From assembly GCF_006874625.1 (NCBI RefSeq), contig NZ_CP030034.1:3162001-3226000 (forward strand): a stretch of DNA of 64,000 nt. The letters are read 5' to 3'. The stretch comes from Bdellovibrio sp. NC01 (GTDB lineage: Bacteria > Bdellovibrionota > Bdellovibrionia > Bdellovibrionales > Bdellovibrionaceae). The notes under the pieces were generated by a model, which worked only from the letters and a program-made list of their open reading frames with translations, had not been told where the DNA came from and ran no database searches. Below, one piece after another: positions 24,533 to 33,497 of this stretch; position 1 is the stretch's first letter; every line of letters starts with the position of its first letter. Made by a program: the position numbers and the translations under genes.

Positions 24533-25996
24533 ATGAGTTCAAACGCTTTGAAACAAGAGTTCTTTCACATTGATGAATCAACACGTAAAAAAGTAGTTCG
24601 TCAGGATCGTACTCCTGTTGAGCCAGGCATGTGCTTCCTGGATTTCGGTGGCAAGAACTTCGAAGTAATGAACATCAGCCACTTCGGTTGCGCTGTGATC
24701 GTATCAGCTTTCGATTTCCCGAATTTGAAAAGTCACTTCGAAAAAGTTCAGCACATGGAAGCGAACGTAATTTTCAAAAACATCCAAACGCAAAACATCA
24801 ACTTGCGCTGGGTACGTTCTGAAAACTACCAAAAATCAGTAACAAACGAAATGATCGTTGGTTTTGAAGTGGTTGGTGAGCCATTCAAAATGGATCGCAT
24901 CAAAGCTTTGGAACTGTCTGCCGAAGTTATCAAAGAGCAAACTGAATACGCGACACACTTGGCACAATTGCCAGCTGAATTCAAAACATTCGTTTATGAA
25001 ATGAAAGACTGGTTGGAAAAGCTTAAAACAAAACTTGATAAGCTTGAAGCAGAAGCTCCAGTTGATAACTGGAAAGAGCAACAAGACTACAAAATGACTA
25101 TCGCTGAAACGGTGTCAGAGTATCTTGGTCAAGTTATTCCAATGAGCTACGCGAAAGTTCCACAGTTCGTTAAGAACTTCTCTCCGGAACAGTTGAAATG
25201 GGCTACGCAATTTGCGCGTGAGCAAGTGGGCTACTTGGTTTACGGTGCGCCATTCGCAAATCGTGCTTACTTTAAACCACGTGGTTACGCTGGTGACTAT
25301 GAAATGATGAATCACCTTTACCGTGATGAATTGGTTGGCAAAACGTTATTCGATCAATGTATGCATAAATACTTTATCGATGAACCAGCTGGTGCCGCAG
25401 TTAAAAATCGCGGTCAGTATTTATTTGAAAAGATCACTCAGTTGTTCTCTGCAACTCCAGATAAGACGCCATTGAAAATCCTTTCCGTAGCAAGTGGTCC
25501 TGCGATGGAACAACAATTGTTCTTACAAAACAGCAGCCAATTCTATGGCCGCCCTGTTGAATTCACATGCTTGGATCAAGACGAAGAGTCTTTGAAACAC
25601 GCACAACGCCAATTGCAATCAGCGGAACGTTTTGTTAAGTCTGGTTACAACTTCAAATTCAACAACATGGCCATTCGTAACGTGATCGCGGCAGGTTGCC
25701 CAGATACAGGTTACGACATGATTTACTCTGCAGGTCTGTTCGATTATTTCACAGAGCCTGTCGCACAAATGGCAGCACAAAAAATGCTCGCAGCAGTAAA
25801 ACCAGGTGGTCGTGTGATCATCGGTAATTTCAGCAAGGACAATCCATGTGTACCATTCATGGAATTGATCTTGGACTGGGTTCTTATCTATCGTTCTGAA
25901 GAAGATTTGCTAAGAATCTTCAAAGGCATGGGCTCAAAAATCTGGGTTGAAAAAGAACCATTGGGCGTAAATCTTTTCGTGGTAATCGAAAAGTAA
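24533..25996 (+). CDS. PilZ-like N-terminal domain joined to a SAM-dependent methyltransferase
   Basis: The 487-residue cytoplasmic protein begins with a domain of about 120 residues that resembles PilZ (MNISHFGCAVIV corresponds to the xNIS..G strand), although the RxxxR motif is weak (RKKVVR). A helical linker follows (about 125-215). The methyltransferase-like domain has LKILSVASGPAMEQQLF as the SAM-binding glycine loop, FTCLDQDEESLKHAQ as motif II, and YDMIYSAGLFDYF and VKPGGRVIIGNFS further on. The target is unknown. AGAGGA precedes the ATG. The cyclase gene begins 11 bases after the stop, so the two form an operon, pointing to a signalling role. Confidence 0.8.
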   Translation: MSSNALKQEFFHIDESTRKKVVRQDRTPVEPGMCFLDFGGKNFEVMNISHFGCAVIVSAFDFPNLKSHFEKVQHMEANVIFKNIQTQNINLRWVRSENYQKSVTNEMIVGFEVVGEPFKMDRIKALELSAEVIKEQTEYATHLAQLPAEFKTFVYEMKDWLEKLKTKLDKLEAEAPVDNWKEQQDYKMTIAETVSEYLGQVIPMSYAKVPQFVKNFSPEQLKWATQFAREQVGYLVYGAPFANRAYFKPRGYAGDYEMMNHLYRDELVGKTLFDQCMHKYFIDEPAGAAVKNRGQYLFEKITQLFSATPDKTPLKILSVASGPAMEQQLFLQNSSQFYGRPVEFTCLDQDEESLKHAQRQLQSAERFVKSGYNFKFNNMAIRNVIAAGCPDTGYDMIYSAGLFDYFTEPVAQMAAQKMLAAVKPGGRVIIGNFSKDNPCVPFMELILDWVLIYRSEEDLLRIFKGMGSKIWVEKEPLGVNLFVVIEK

Positions 25997-26007
25997 AAGG
26001 ACAATGA

Positions 26008-27456
26008 TTGTTTAACGGTCAAGAGATCACCTCAAAGCAGCTTCGCGAATTTGAGGTGAACGAAGAAATTAAGTCTGTATTGAAAGTCATCGCAAATTGG
26101 ATGGCTGTACCCCTCTTTTTGGCTTTCTGGGCGGCAGACTTAATCTATGTGCCACAACTGAAGTGGCCGTTCTTGTTTTTACGTTTAACAATCGTCCCCG
26201 TCTGTTTCACAGCAAAATACCTCATTGAAAAAGAGCAGACTCCGCTGAAGTCTCAGTGGATTGCTGCTTACTATGCAGCCTCTGTCGCTTTGCCGATCAA
26301 TATCATGGTGGCGTTTATTCCCGATGTGACGACTGGTTATTATGCGGGATTAAATCTGGTGGCTTTGGGTGCATTGTCATTCATTCCGTTCTCTTTGAAC
26401 TTTTTTGCGATTACGACGGCGTTTATTTATGCGCCTTACTTTGCAATCGCTTTGACTCGTGCGCATAGCGCTGCTGATTATTACGGCGTTCTTTTGAATT
26501 CGTTCTTTATCACGGGTTCGATTGTCATTTGCTTCCTGATTCGCTTCTTCAATGAAAAACTGCGCATCCGTGAAATCAACAGTAGACTGGCTTTGCAGTC
26601 AGAGATTGCTAATCGCGATCACGTGATTCGCTCGAAAACCGAAGAAGCCGTTCGTTTAAATACTTTAAGCACGCAATTTAGCCCGCAAGTTGTACAAGCA
26701 ATTCGTGAAGGCAAAGTCGATCTTGAAAAAGGTGTGCGTCGTGCACAGATCTGCGCGATCTTCGTGGATATCGTTGGCTCCACAGAACGCGTTGTGCGTT
26801 TGGATCAAGCGAAAGTCGACATTGTTCTTGCGCGCTTCATGGATACAGTCGTATCTATCTTTTTAAAATACGACTTAACGATCGATAAATTCCAAGGCGA
26901 TGGTATTCTTGCTTTCGCTAACGACCCGATTCGTTATGGCGATTTTATGCAAAGAACTTGTTTGGCCGCTGTTGAAGTGCGTGAAGCCCTTCGCCAGGAC
27001 CGCGAATTTTATCTTCTTAATTGGAAGAAAGAAATGCAGATCCGCATTGGTATCTCTACGGGTTATGCGAACGTGGGTTTTTACGGAAATAAAAAATTCT
27101 TCCGTTCATACACGGCGATCGGTGCTCCATTGCCATTTGCCTCGCGCTTAACGAACTTAGCACAACCCGATCAAATCTTAATTGATTCCGACATCGCAAT
27201 TGCTTTAGAGGCTGAAGGCTTCAAAGTTCAAAGCATCGGTGAACGCGTGATTAAAGGCTTTGAAGACGATCAACACATTGTCTTTGAACTTCACGGTCCG
27301 CCATCGACACGCGTGGAAGCGACTCCGGGACAATCTACGAACTGCCCTCATTGTGCAGACTCGGTCTTGTATCTCGATACGAATGCGCATGGTTTATTTG
27401 TGATGAAATGTCGTCAGTGCGGCTTCGAGCTGACGGACCTTTCCCCTGCGGCATAG
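26008..27456 (+). CDS. Membrane-bound class III adenylate/guanylate cyclase with C-terminal zinc ribbon
   Basis: The 482-residue protein has about six membrane segments (about 30-190). A short coiled coil leads to a class III cyclase domain (about 235-430) with the metal-binding Asp in FVDIVGST, KFQGDGILAFAN, and MQIRIGISTGYANVGFYG. A C-terminal zinc ribbon, CPHC...CRQC, ends the protein. Such enzymes make cAMP or cGMP; which one is not evident. The start is TTG at 26008 with AAAAGGA six bases upstream; an ATG at 26004 in another frame gives only a three-codon peptide across the same site. It is co-transcribed with the preceding methyltransferase. Confidence 0.85.
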   Translation: MFNGQEITSKQLREFEVNEEIKSVLKVIANWMAVPLFLAFWAADLIYVPQLKWPFLFLRLTIVPVCFTAKYLIEKEQTPLKSQWIAAYYAASVALPINIMVAFIPDVTTGYYAGLNLVALGALSFIPFSLNFFAITTAFIYAPYFAIALTRAHSAADYYGVLLNSFFITGSIVICFLIRFFNEKLRIREINSRLALQSEIANRDHVIRSKTEEAVRLNTLSTQFSPQVVQAIREGKVDLEKGVRRAQICAIFVDIVGSTERVVRLDQAKVDIVLARFMDTVVSIFLKYDLTIDKFQGDGILAFANDPIRYGDFMQRTCLAAVEVREALRQDREFYLLNWKKEMQIRIGISTGYANVGFYGNKKFFRSYTAIGAPLPFASRLTNLAQPDQILIDSDIAIALEAEGFKVQSIGERVIKGFEDDQHIVFELHGPPSTRVEATPGQSTNCPHCADSVLYLDTNAHGLFVMKCRQCGFELTDLSPAA

Positions 27457-27610
27457 ATGTCTACCTTTCTAACAGCATCAGGACACTTTTAGGCAAAGCT
27501 TCTATTCGTCTCAAACTGAGACATGTATTTGTCTATCTAACTATCTGAAATAACAGATGAGTTTGTTGGCCAGGTCCTTGCTCCTCAATCTCGAAGGAGG
27601 AGCCCTACTC

Positions 27611-28891
27611 ATGAAACCTTCGACATCTTCTTATATTGCGAAGCTTACGCTGATGAATATCTGCACGGCATTTTTGCTGGGTATGGGATATGGTCTGCCT
27701 CACTCAACAATGGATCTGTCTTCTGAAACTGACATGCAAAGCCCTGAAATCGTGGCTCCTGTTATTGAGCATGCGTTAGATCAAGTTGATAAAGCTAAAA
27801 ATCTATCTAACTTATTTGGTTGGTTCGATAATTCCGCATCTAAGAACTGTGAAGACTGCGTAAAACAAATCTCAAGCATGCGTTATGCTCAATGTAGCGC
27901 CACCGACAAAAACGGATACATGGAAAAATCTTTAAGTGATGCTTCCCTATCTAATTCAATGATCGGTCGTTTGATCCGTCGTCCTGTTCGCCCTGACTCT
28001 ATTATTAAGCCAATTTGCATGCAGATGAGCATGGAATTGGGTCGCTCTGCATTGCCTCGCAGCTCTTTCAAGGGTTGCAGCAAAGAAGGTTATGGCGCAG
28101 CAACTGGTGCGGCATGTGTTAGCGAAAACTACTTTAAACTTATGAACAACAGCTTCGACCTTGTTTCGACATGTATGAAAGACTTCATCGGTGCCGGTGA
28201 AAGCGAAGACATGAAAAAACTTGATGTGCGTGCTGTGTACGCCCTGGTAAACGTTGAATCTGGCTTTCACATGAACGCTGTCAGCGGCACAGGTGCTGGC
28301 GGTATCGGTCAATTTACAAGTGCAGCGATTAAAGATGTGAATGTGAATGAACTTCCAGCCGTACGTAATTCTTTGGAATCGAATGCGAATCCAGTATGCG
28401 GTCGCATGTCGATGGAATTCTTGGATTCTATGCAACCGATTAAAGACGCCGCTTCAAAATCATGCGAACGCATTTCTTTGAAAAATGGCAACCCAGTTAA
28501 AAACATGATCTACACATTCGCTTACCTTCGCGGTGTGAAGAAAGATATGGATCGTTCGATTTTTAAAAACAAAGAATATTCTAAAAAGTTTAAACTTTCT
28601 GAATACGATTTGGCGAAAGTGAAACGCGCAATGATGGTGTGGTCTCATAACACGGGATCGAATGGAACACTCACTCCAACTAAAGCATTATTGCGTACGC
28701 TTTACAGAAATAAGCCCGTCACAAACGCCGACGCATTTATCGCCCAACTTCAACAGTACATGCAGAAGTATCCAGCTGGTGCGAACGCAACAACTGCGCG
28801 CCGTCGAGAAACTTCAAGTTATTTTCCTAAAATCACTAATCTATTAAATCAAATTGAAAACAATGCTGGAGGTGGCTCGTGCGTAAACTAA
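27611..28891 (+). CDS. Secreted lytic-transglycosylase-like (SLT) protein with a novel C-terminal module
   Basis: I chose the ATG at 27611, which follows AAGGAGG with a ten-base gap; an earlier in-frame ATG at 27557 has no such site. An N-terminal hydrophobic segment (about residues 10-28) may export the 426-residue protein. A Cys-rich stretch (SKNCEDCVKQ) is followed at about 205-250 by an SLT-like core: YALVNVESGFHMNAVSGTGA with the probable catalytic Glu, then GGIGQFTSAA. Goose-type and Slt-type transglycosylases share this. The last 75 residues form a module with LTPTxAxLxxxYRNxxVT and RRRET that recurs in the lipoprotein at 30347. It is the first gene of an overlapping four-gene unit. 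Confidence 0.8.
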   Translation: MKPSTSSYIAKLTLMNICTAFLLGMGYGLPHSTMDLSSETDMQSPEIVAPVIEHALDQVDKAKNLSNLFGWFDNSASKNCEDCVKQISSMRYAQCSATDKNGYMEKSLSDASLSNSMIGRLIRRPVRPDSIIKPICMQMSMELGRSALPRSSFKGCSKEGYGAATGAACVSENYFKLMNNSFDLVSTCMKDFIGAGESEDMKKLDVRAVYALVNVESGFHMNAVSGTGAGGIGQFTSAAIKDVNVNELPAVRNSLESNANPVCGRMSMEFLDSMQPIKDAASKSCERISLKNGNPVKNMIYTFAYLRGVKKDMDRSIFKNKEYSKKFKLSEYDLAKVKRAMMVWSHNTGSNGTLTPTKALLRTLYRNKPVTNADAFIAQLQQYMQKYPAGANATTARRRETSSYFPKITNLLNQIENNAGGGSCVN

Positions 28892-29307
28892 TTATTATCG
28901 CAATGCTATTTGCAAGCTCGCATTCTTTTGCATTCAGCAATCCTGCCGTATTAAAGGCAACACAGGATCTAACTGTATATCTTCAAAAAACGCAGTCTTC
29001 AGCATTAAAAGCTCGCACCCTGGCTGCATTTAAAAATTTCGTGTCTTCTCAAATTGATCAAATGGATATGCCCGAAGATGGACTTACTGCATCCAACCAG
29101 CAAGCTAAAGAATTTGCTAGTTTGTTAGAGTTTGAGACGTATTTAGAAAATCTGAATGTTCGCAACTTAAATGAAGAGCGTTGCAAACAAATCAATGCGC
29201 ACCTAGAAGCTACGTCACATGGTGCAAGTGGGCAACCAATTCTGAATGAAATGACGGCTTACCAAGCTTCAGAACAAATTGTTTCGGCACTTTGCCCTAA
29301 GTCGTAA
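28879..29307 (+). CDS. Small secreted protein of the transglycosylase/ankyrin cassette
   Basis: It starts at a GTG at 28879 inside the end of the previous gene (13-base overlap), with GGAGGTGG just before it. The 142-residue product has a signal peptide (MRKLIIIAMLFASSHSFA). The rest is helical by eye with two cysteines (ERCKQ and ALCPK). No family was recognised. Its stop overlaps the next ATG (TAATG), so it is translated with both neighbours. Its conserved position suggests a role with the transglycosylase or the ankyrin lipoproteins. Confidence 0.75.
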   Translation: MRKLIIIAMLFASSHSFAFSNPAVLKATQDLTVYLQKTQSSALKARTLAAFKNFVSSQIDQMDMPEDGLTASNQQAKEFASLLEFETYLENLNVRNLNEERCKQINAHLEATSHGASGQPILNEMTAYQASEQIVSALCPKS

Positions 29308-30350
29308 TGGTTAAAGCCGGGCTCTCAACCCTCATTTTAATCTGTACTCTTTCGGGATGCTCCTTCAAAAAGCATCCTGGGGCCGCTAATGAGCCTGAGT
29401 TGAAATCATATTCAACTTCAGCATCCAAAGATTTATTTTCGATAGTTAAAAATGACCCTGTAGATAATATAATCGCCGCATTAAACAATGCATCGCCGTC
29501 TCAACTTCAACATTTAAATGAGGATGGCGATTCTCTCATGCATGTGGCTGTTAAGCGCGGAAATGCAGAGATTATCTCCATCTTATTTTCGCGTGGAATT
29601 TCTATATATCTAAAAAACTCTAAGTCAGGCTTAAGAGCTTCCGACTTACCCCAAACTGAAGATGTTCATAATCAGATTCGACGCATACATTTGGCAAATG
29701 TCGAAAAAATAAAATATTTTATCAACGATCATAACGACACAACACTACTAACTTATATTTCCCAATCTCAGATGCCTTGCGCACCCGTTCTCAATTATAT
29801 TTTAGAACTAGTCATTCGGAATCGCCAAATTGAAGTCGAAAAATTCGGAGCTGATGATTTTTCAAGAATAAGTGCATCTGAAGAATGCCAGGTCGATAAT
29901 TCTGATTTAATACAGGCTTGGTACCAGAGAGAGTTCGTATTTCAATTGAAGACTGGATTCAAAGATCTATCCGTTATTGAGTCCATTTCAAAAATCGGTC
30001 TAAAATCATTTTACCTAGTGGGAAAAAGCGGAAATTTAATTTCACCTTATCTATTGATTGATCAGAAATTCGCAATATTCGATAAAAACGATTTGTTTCA
30101 CACAGGGACTTTATCATTTTCAAAAGAACGTGACGACGTCGTTACTCTTTTTTCAAAAATTGCGAATATCTCTAACGAGATTGCATTCTATTCAAGCGAT
30201 TTGAAAAATTCCGTATCTTATAATCCTGAAGTTCAACTAAAAGGCCGAAATATTCCAGAACCATACTTCACTGACATACGCACTTTGAATTCGACCGACT
30301 CAGAACCAACTATCATAACCTCTTTAAAAAAAGAGGGATTTGAACTATGA
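29307..30350 (+). CDS. Ankyrin-repeat lipoprotein
   Basis: The 347-residue product has a lipoprotein signal with lipobox LSGC at residues 15-18. Residues about 45-125 resemble two ankyrin repeats: LNEDGDSLMHVAVKRGNAEI with ISILFSRGISIYLKN, then a partial repeat. The following 220 residues have no recognised fold. Base composition is more AT-rich than the rest of the window, with many AAA, TTA and ATA codons. It starts by TAATG overlap and ends by ATGA overlap, so it lies tightly inside the operon. Its outer-membrane location is inferred from the absence of an Asp after the lipid Cys. Confidence 0.75.
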   Translation: MVKAGLSTLILICTLSGCSFKKHPGAANEPELKSYSTSASKDLFSIVKNDPVDNIIAALNNASPSQLQHLNEDGDSLMHVAVKRGNAEIISILFSRGISIYLKNSKSGLRASDLPQTEDVHNQIRRIHLANVEKIKYFINDHNDTTLLTYISQSQMPCAPVLNYILELVIRNRQIEVEKFGADDFSRISASEECQVDNSDLIQAWYQREFVFQLKTGFKDLSVIESISKIGLKSFYLVGKSGNLISPYLLIDQKFAIFDKNDLFHTGTLSFSKERDDVVTLFSKIANISNEIAFYSSDLKNSVSYNPEVQLKGRNIPEPYFTDIRTLNSTDSEPTIITSLKKEGFEL

Positions 30351-31813
30351 TACATTTTAAAAAAATTATAATTATCCTCATCCTATTTTCGCTAGCGGCT
30401 TGCTCATTTTCAAAAAACAATAACGCAAGCCCCAGTGCGCCATTGTCGAATAAGAGCAAAGCGGAAATTGATCTTCTTAACAGTAAGATCGCATCCGACG
30501 ATGCCGACAAAGTTCACGAAGCCATTAGTTCGAATAAAAACTTACTAAATATGATCGACTCGAAGGGAATGCTTCCGCTTGATGTCGCTATTTCTAGAGG
30601 TCAGATAAACATTATTAACGACTTATTGGCACAAAATGCGTCTATATTTGTAAAGTCAATATCAAATCTCAGTCCGTATGAGAGACGCAGTTCTTTTTCA
30701 AAACAAGTAAAATCAATAATTGAAAACAGTGCTAAAAATTTATTTCATTCGAACATGAAAGCCATATTAAGTGGAGATACATTTAATCGCGACTTGCCAT
30801 GCTCCGTGTTTTTCGAAAACTATATTGGTTTAAGCTCTAATAAGCGCGAAGAATACCCGCTTAAAAGTATTATTAGCATTCAAGACAGCCATTCTTGCAT
30901 TAATGATCTTAACCTATCAACGACACAAGACCTTTTCTTCAAGGAATTGTATTTCCAAAGGCAAAATTTAGTTAGATCAACAGAGCTACTTCGTTTTTTA
31001 AAAACAGTCGCTGCAAACTCAAAACTATTGTTTAAGATCGAAATCCCACAAGGAACGATTGCTCTAACTCCTAGAGCTTTTATTTTGCAAATAGTTACAT
31101 TTTCGAAAAACAATCTTTTAAAGATTCCTGGGGACCTGTCCTCTATCATTGGCGAAGATGACCTCGTTGCGGAAATCTATTCAAAAGACGGATTGCTACA
31201 GCGTAGTATTAAATCCAATGAGATTTTCAATTCGAGCGATTCTTTATTGATTTACGAATTACCTACTTCATCAATCTCAAATTTGCTTAAGTCTTCTTTT
31301 GACTCGGAACAACCGTTCTGGCCGATGTTTGCTTTAGAGAATCCAAATTGTTCTAAACTTTCAAAATTTATACTTTTCGACGGTCAACTTCATAATCCAG
31401 TTTCTGTCTCTGAAATCTGCCTAAATGACAATGCCTTGGAAAACTTCACGTGTTCAGATGATCGTCTATCCGAGATCCAATCACACATTGAAGAACAACT
31501 CTTTAGCGGAGCATTTGCTTCTAAATTCAATTTAAACAGTAATCAGAAATTATTAATCACCAATTACCTGTCATTTACTGCAATGAGAATTTCATTAGCA
31601 GGAGTCTTAACTCCAACATCTGCCGTACTTCACTCCGTTTATCGCAATCAATCTGTAACCGACGAGAAAAAGTTTTTGCGTGACGTTTTCGCGGGAATGA
31701 TGCTCTTTCCCTCACAAGCAAACAAGGAGCGAAGATCCGAAACAGCAAACTACATAAACGATTTCGTGAAGATTACAAACGAAAATTTAGCGAGCTGCAT
31801 GGGCAACCGCTGA
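30347..31813 (+). CDS. Ankyrin-repeat lipoprotein with the transglycosylase-type C-terminal module
   Basis: The 488-residue protein starts by ATGA overlap. Its lipoprotein signal ends in LAAC. Residues about 45-115 carry ankyrin-like repeats (NMIDSKGMLPLDVAISRGQI, NIINDLLAQNASIFVK), so it is related in design to the gene before it. The middle part is unassigned. The last 70 residues hold LTPTSAVLHSVYRNQSVT, then ANKERRSETANYI, which matches the C-terminus of the transglycosylase-like protein at 27611. The gene is clearly AT-rich. No terminator was found after it; the nuclease gene follows after 39 bases. Confidence 0.75.
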   Translation: MIHFKKIIIILILFSLAACSFSKNNNASPSAPLSNKSKAEIDLLNSKIASDDADKVHEAISSNKNLLNMIDSKGMLPLDVAISRGQINIINDLLAQNASIFVKSISNLSPYERRSSFSKQVKSIIENSAKNLFHSNMKAILSGDTFNRDLPCSVFFENYIGLSSNKREEYPLKSIISIQDSHSCINDLNLSTTQDLFFKELYFQRQNLVRSTELLRFLKTVAANSKLLFKIEIPQGTIALTPRAFILQIVTFSKNNLLKIPGDLSSIIGEDDLVAEIYSKDGLLQRSIKSNEIFNSSDSLLIYELPTSSISNLLKSSFDSEQPFWPMFALENPNCSKLSKFILFDGQLHNPVSVSEICLNDNALENFTCSDDRLSEIQSHIEEQLFSGAFASKFNLNSNQKLLITNYLSFTAMRISLAGVLTPTSAVLHSVYRNQSVTDEKKFLRDVFAGMMLFPSQANKERRSETANYINDFVKITNENLASCMGNR

Positions 31814-31852
31814 GATATAATTTTTTATTAATATTTTCAAAAGAGATTATCA

Positions 31853-32518
31853 ATGCGATTTGCCAGTAAACTTCTTATCGGTCTTTCTATCAGCCTGACT
31901 CCGGTGTTGGGTCTGGCTGATTCTATTATGGGTCGTATCGTTGACGTTCATGACGGCGACACCCTCACCGTACAAGTTCCCGGCGAAGCAAAGAAATATA
32001 AAATCCGCATGCTTGGGGTTGATACTCCTGAAGTTGAATTCTTTCAGAAGTCGCAAGGTGAAGCCGCGTTTATGGCGCGCGACTTCTTACGCTCGCTGGC
32101 TCCGGTTGGCAGTACGGCCACAGTTACCTATGACACCAATGGTTTTGATAAACACGATCGCATCCTAGGTCGTATTGTTGTGAACAACGTCGAAGTGAAT
32201 CGCGCCATGCTTTCTGAGGGCTGGGGCTATTTTTACGTGATATTTCCATTCGATAAAAAAGTCATTGCCGAATACAGCGATCTTGCTGAACAAGCGTTCG
32301 AAAACAGAAAAGGACTTTTTTCTGCTAAATATTCTAACGTTGAGGCCCCTTACGAATTCCGTTTGCATGTACGCAATCAACAAGGTTTGAATCTTGTCGG
32401 CGACATTGAAACGAAAGCGCTGTACTCCCCGTCGGAAAGCGATCAAGTACCGGTATATCGCAGAGTCTTCTTTTCTGATCAGACACTTGCTGAACGCGCT
32501 GGCTACAAACGTAAATAA
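31853..32518 (+). CDS. Secreted thermonuclease-like (SNase) protein
   Basis: The 221-residue protein has a signal peptide ending near LGLAD and one SNase fold (about 25-155), a calcium-dependent nuclease family. Visible are VHDGDTLTV (metal Asp), IRMLGVDTPE (Arg and Asp of the active site), QGEAA (the general-base Glu position) and KHDRILGRIV (second Arg). The C-terminal 65 residues are extra. Nucleases of this type are plausible tools for digesting prey nucleic acid (inference). It is convergent with the LysR gene, one base away. Confidence 0.9.
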   Translation: MRFASKLLIGLSISLTPVLGLADSIMGRIVDVHDGDTLTVQVPGEAKKYKIRMLGVDTPEVEFFQKSQGEAAFMARDFLRSLAPVGSTATVTYDTNGFDKHDRILGRIVVNNVEVNRAMLSEGWGYFYVIFPFDKKVIAEYSDLAEQAFENRKGLFSAKYSNVEAPYEFRLHVRNQQGLNLVGDIETKALYSPSESDQVPVYRRVFFSDQTLAERAGYKRK

Positions 32519-33400
32519 TTATTTCAGAGAAAATTCTTTCATCAGTTGCGCCGCAATCGGATTTTCAATCTTGCGGCTTGCAGCCATTAACCAAATCTCT
32601 TCGTAAACGCCTTTCATTTTTCCCAGGGTAATCAATTTCTTTTCTTTCACTAATTCTTCGGCCACAACTTCATTAACGGGAATAAGACCGACACCTTCAG
32701 TTCCCAACAAACTTTGCAAACTTGTGTCTTGAGTTTCAGCGACGCAGTCCACTTTAATGCCATTCACATTAAAGAAGTGATCGATGTCAGGACGAAGTTT
32801 ACTGTGCACCGTTGGAAAAACAAACGGCTGCCCTTCTAGCGAGTGCGGAAAATTCTTTTTTAGATTTTTATATTTCGCCGACGCACAAACCACCACATCA
32901 AGTTTTGCAACCGTCTTTGCATGTACCGTTTTGAAATCCACAGGCGGCGCGTAGTTCGACAATAACAAATCAACTTTATGCGCCTCAAGATCGCGCAGTA
33001 ATTTGTCGCCCGATCCTTCAAGGACCGACACCATGCAATTGCCGACACCATAAGCCTGCACTAAGACTTCTTTTGTGATGTGTTTCGGAACACTGTCCAG
33101 CGCGCCAATCTGCACATGAATGCGATTGTTCACCAGACGATCTTCTAAGGCTTCCACCATCTCGGAACCTAAACGAAATACTTGGTCGGCATAGTCGTAA
33201 GCTATTCGTCCTGCCTCAGTCAGATGCAGTCTTTGCTTACTTCTCTCGAAAAGGGGACGCCCCAACGAGTCTTCCAATTGCTTTAATTGCGTGCTTAACG
33301 AAGGCTGCCCCACGTTCAGCTTTGCTGCGGCTTTGGCAATGCTGCCCTCTTTAGCGATCGTATAGAAGTATTGAAGATGATGATAATTAAGCCATTGCAT
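32519..33400 (-). CDS. LysR-family regulator, NhaR-like
   Basis: I chose the ATG at 33398-33400, which has AGGA seven bases upstream and starts at the family-typical MQWLNYHHLQYF; an ATG five codons earlier is the alternative. The 293-residue length is standard. A winged HTH (AKAAAKLNVGQPSLSTQLKQLE) is followed by a substrate-binding domain. The YHHL opening and IAKEGSIAKAAAKL are characteristic of NhaR, the sodium-responsive activator of the NhaA antiporter gene. It is divergent from the TerC gene with about 97 bases between, so it may control that gene (inference). Confidence 0.9.
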   Translation of the reverse strand: MQWLNYHHLQYFYTIAKEGSIAKAAAKLNVGQPSLSTQLKQLEDSLGRPLFERSKQRLHLTEAGRIAYDYADQVFRLGSEMVEALEDRLVNNRIHVQIGALDSVPKHITKEVLVQAYGVGNCMVSVLEGSGDKLLRDLEAHKVDLLLSNYAPPVDFKTVHAKTVAKLDVVVCASAKYKNLKKNFPHSLEGQPFVFPTVHSKLRPDIDHFFNVNGIKVDCVAETQDTSLQSLLGTEGVGLIPVNEVVAEELVKEKKLITLGKMKGVYEEIWLMAASRKIENPIAAQLMKEFSLK

Positions 33401-33497
33401 GGGACATCCTATCATTGATTTAAGCGAAGAACTTATTACAGATTATCTATTTTTTAAATGTTTCGAAAGGAATTAAGATCAGATCTAGGAGGTTTTC

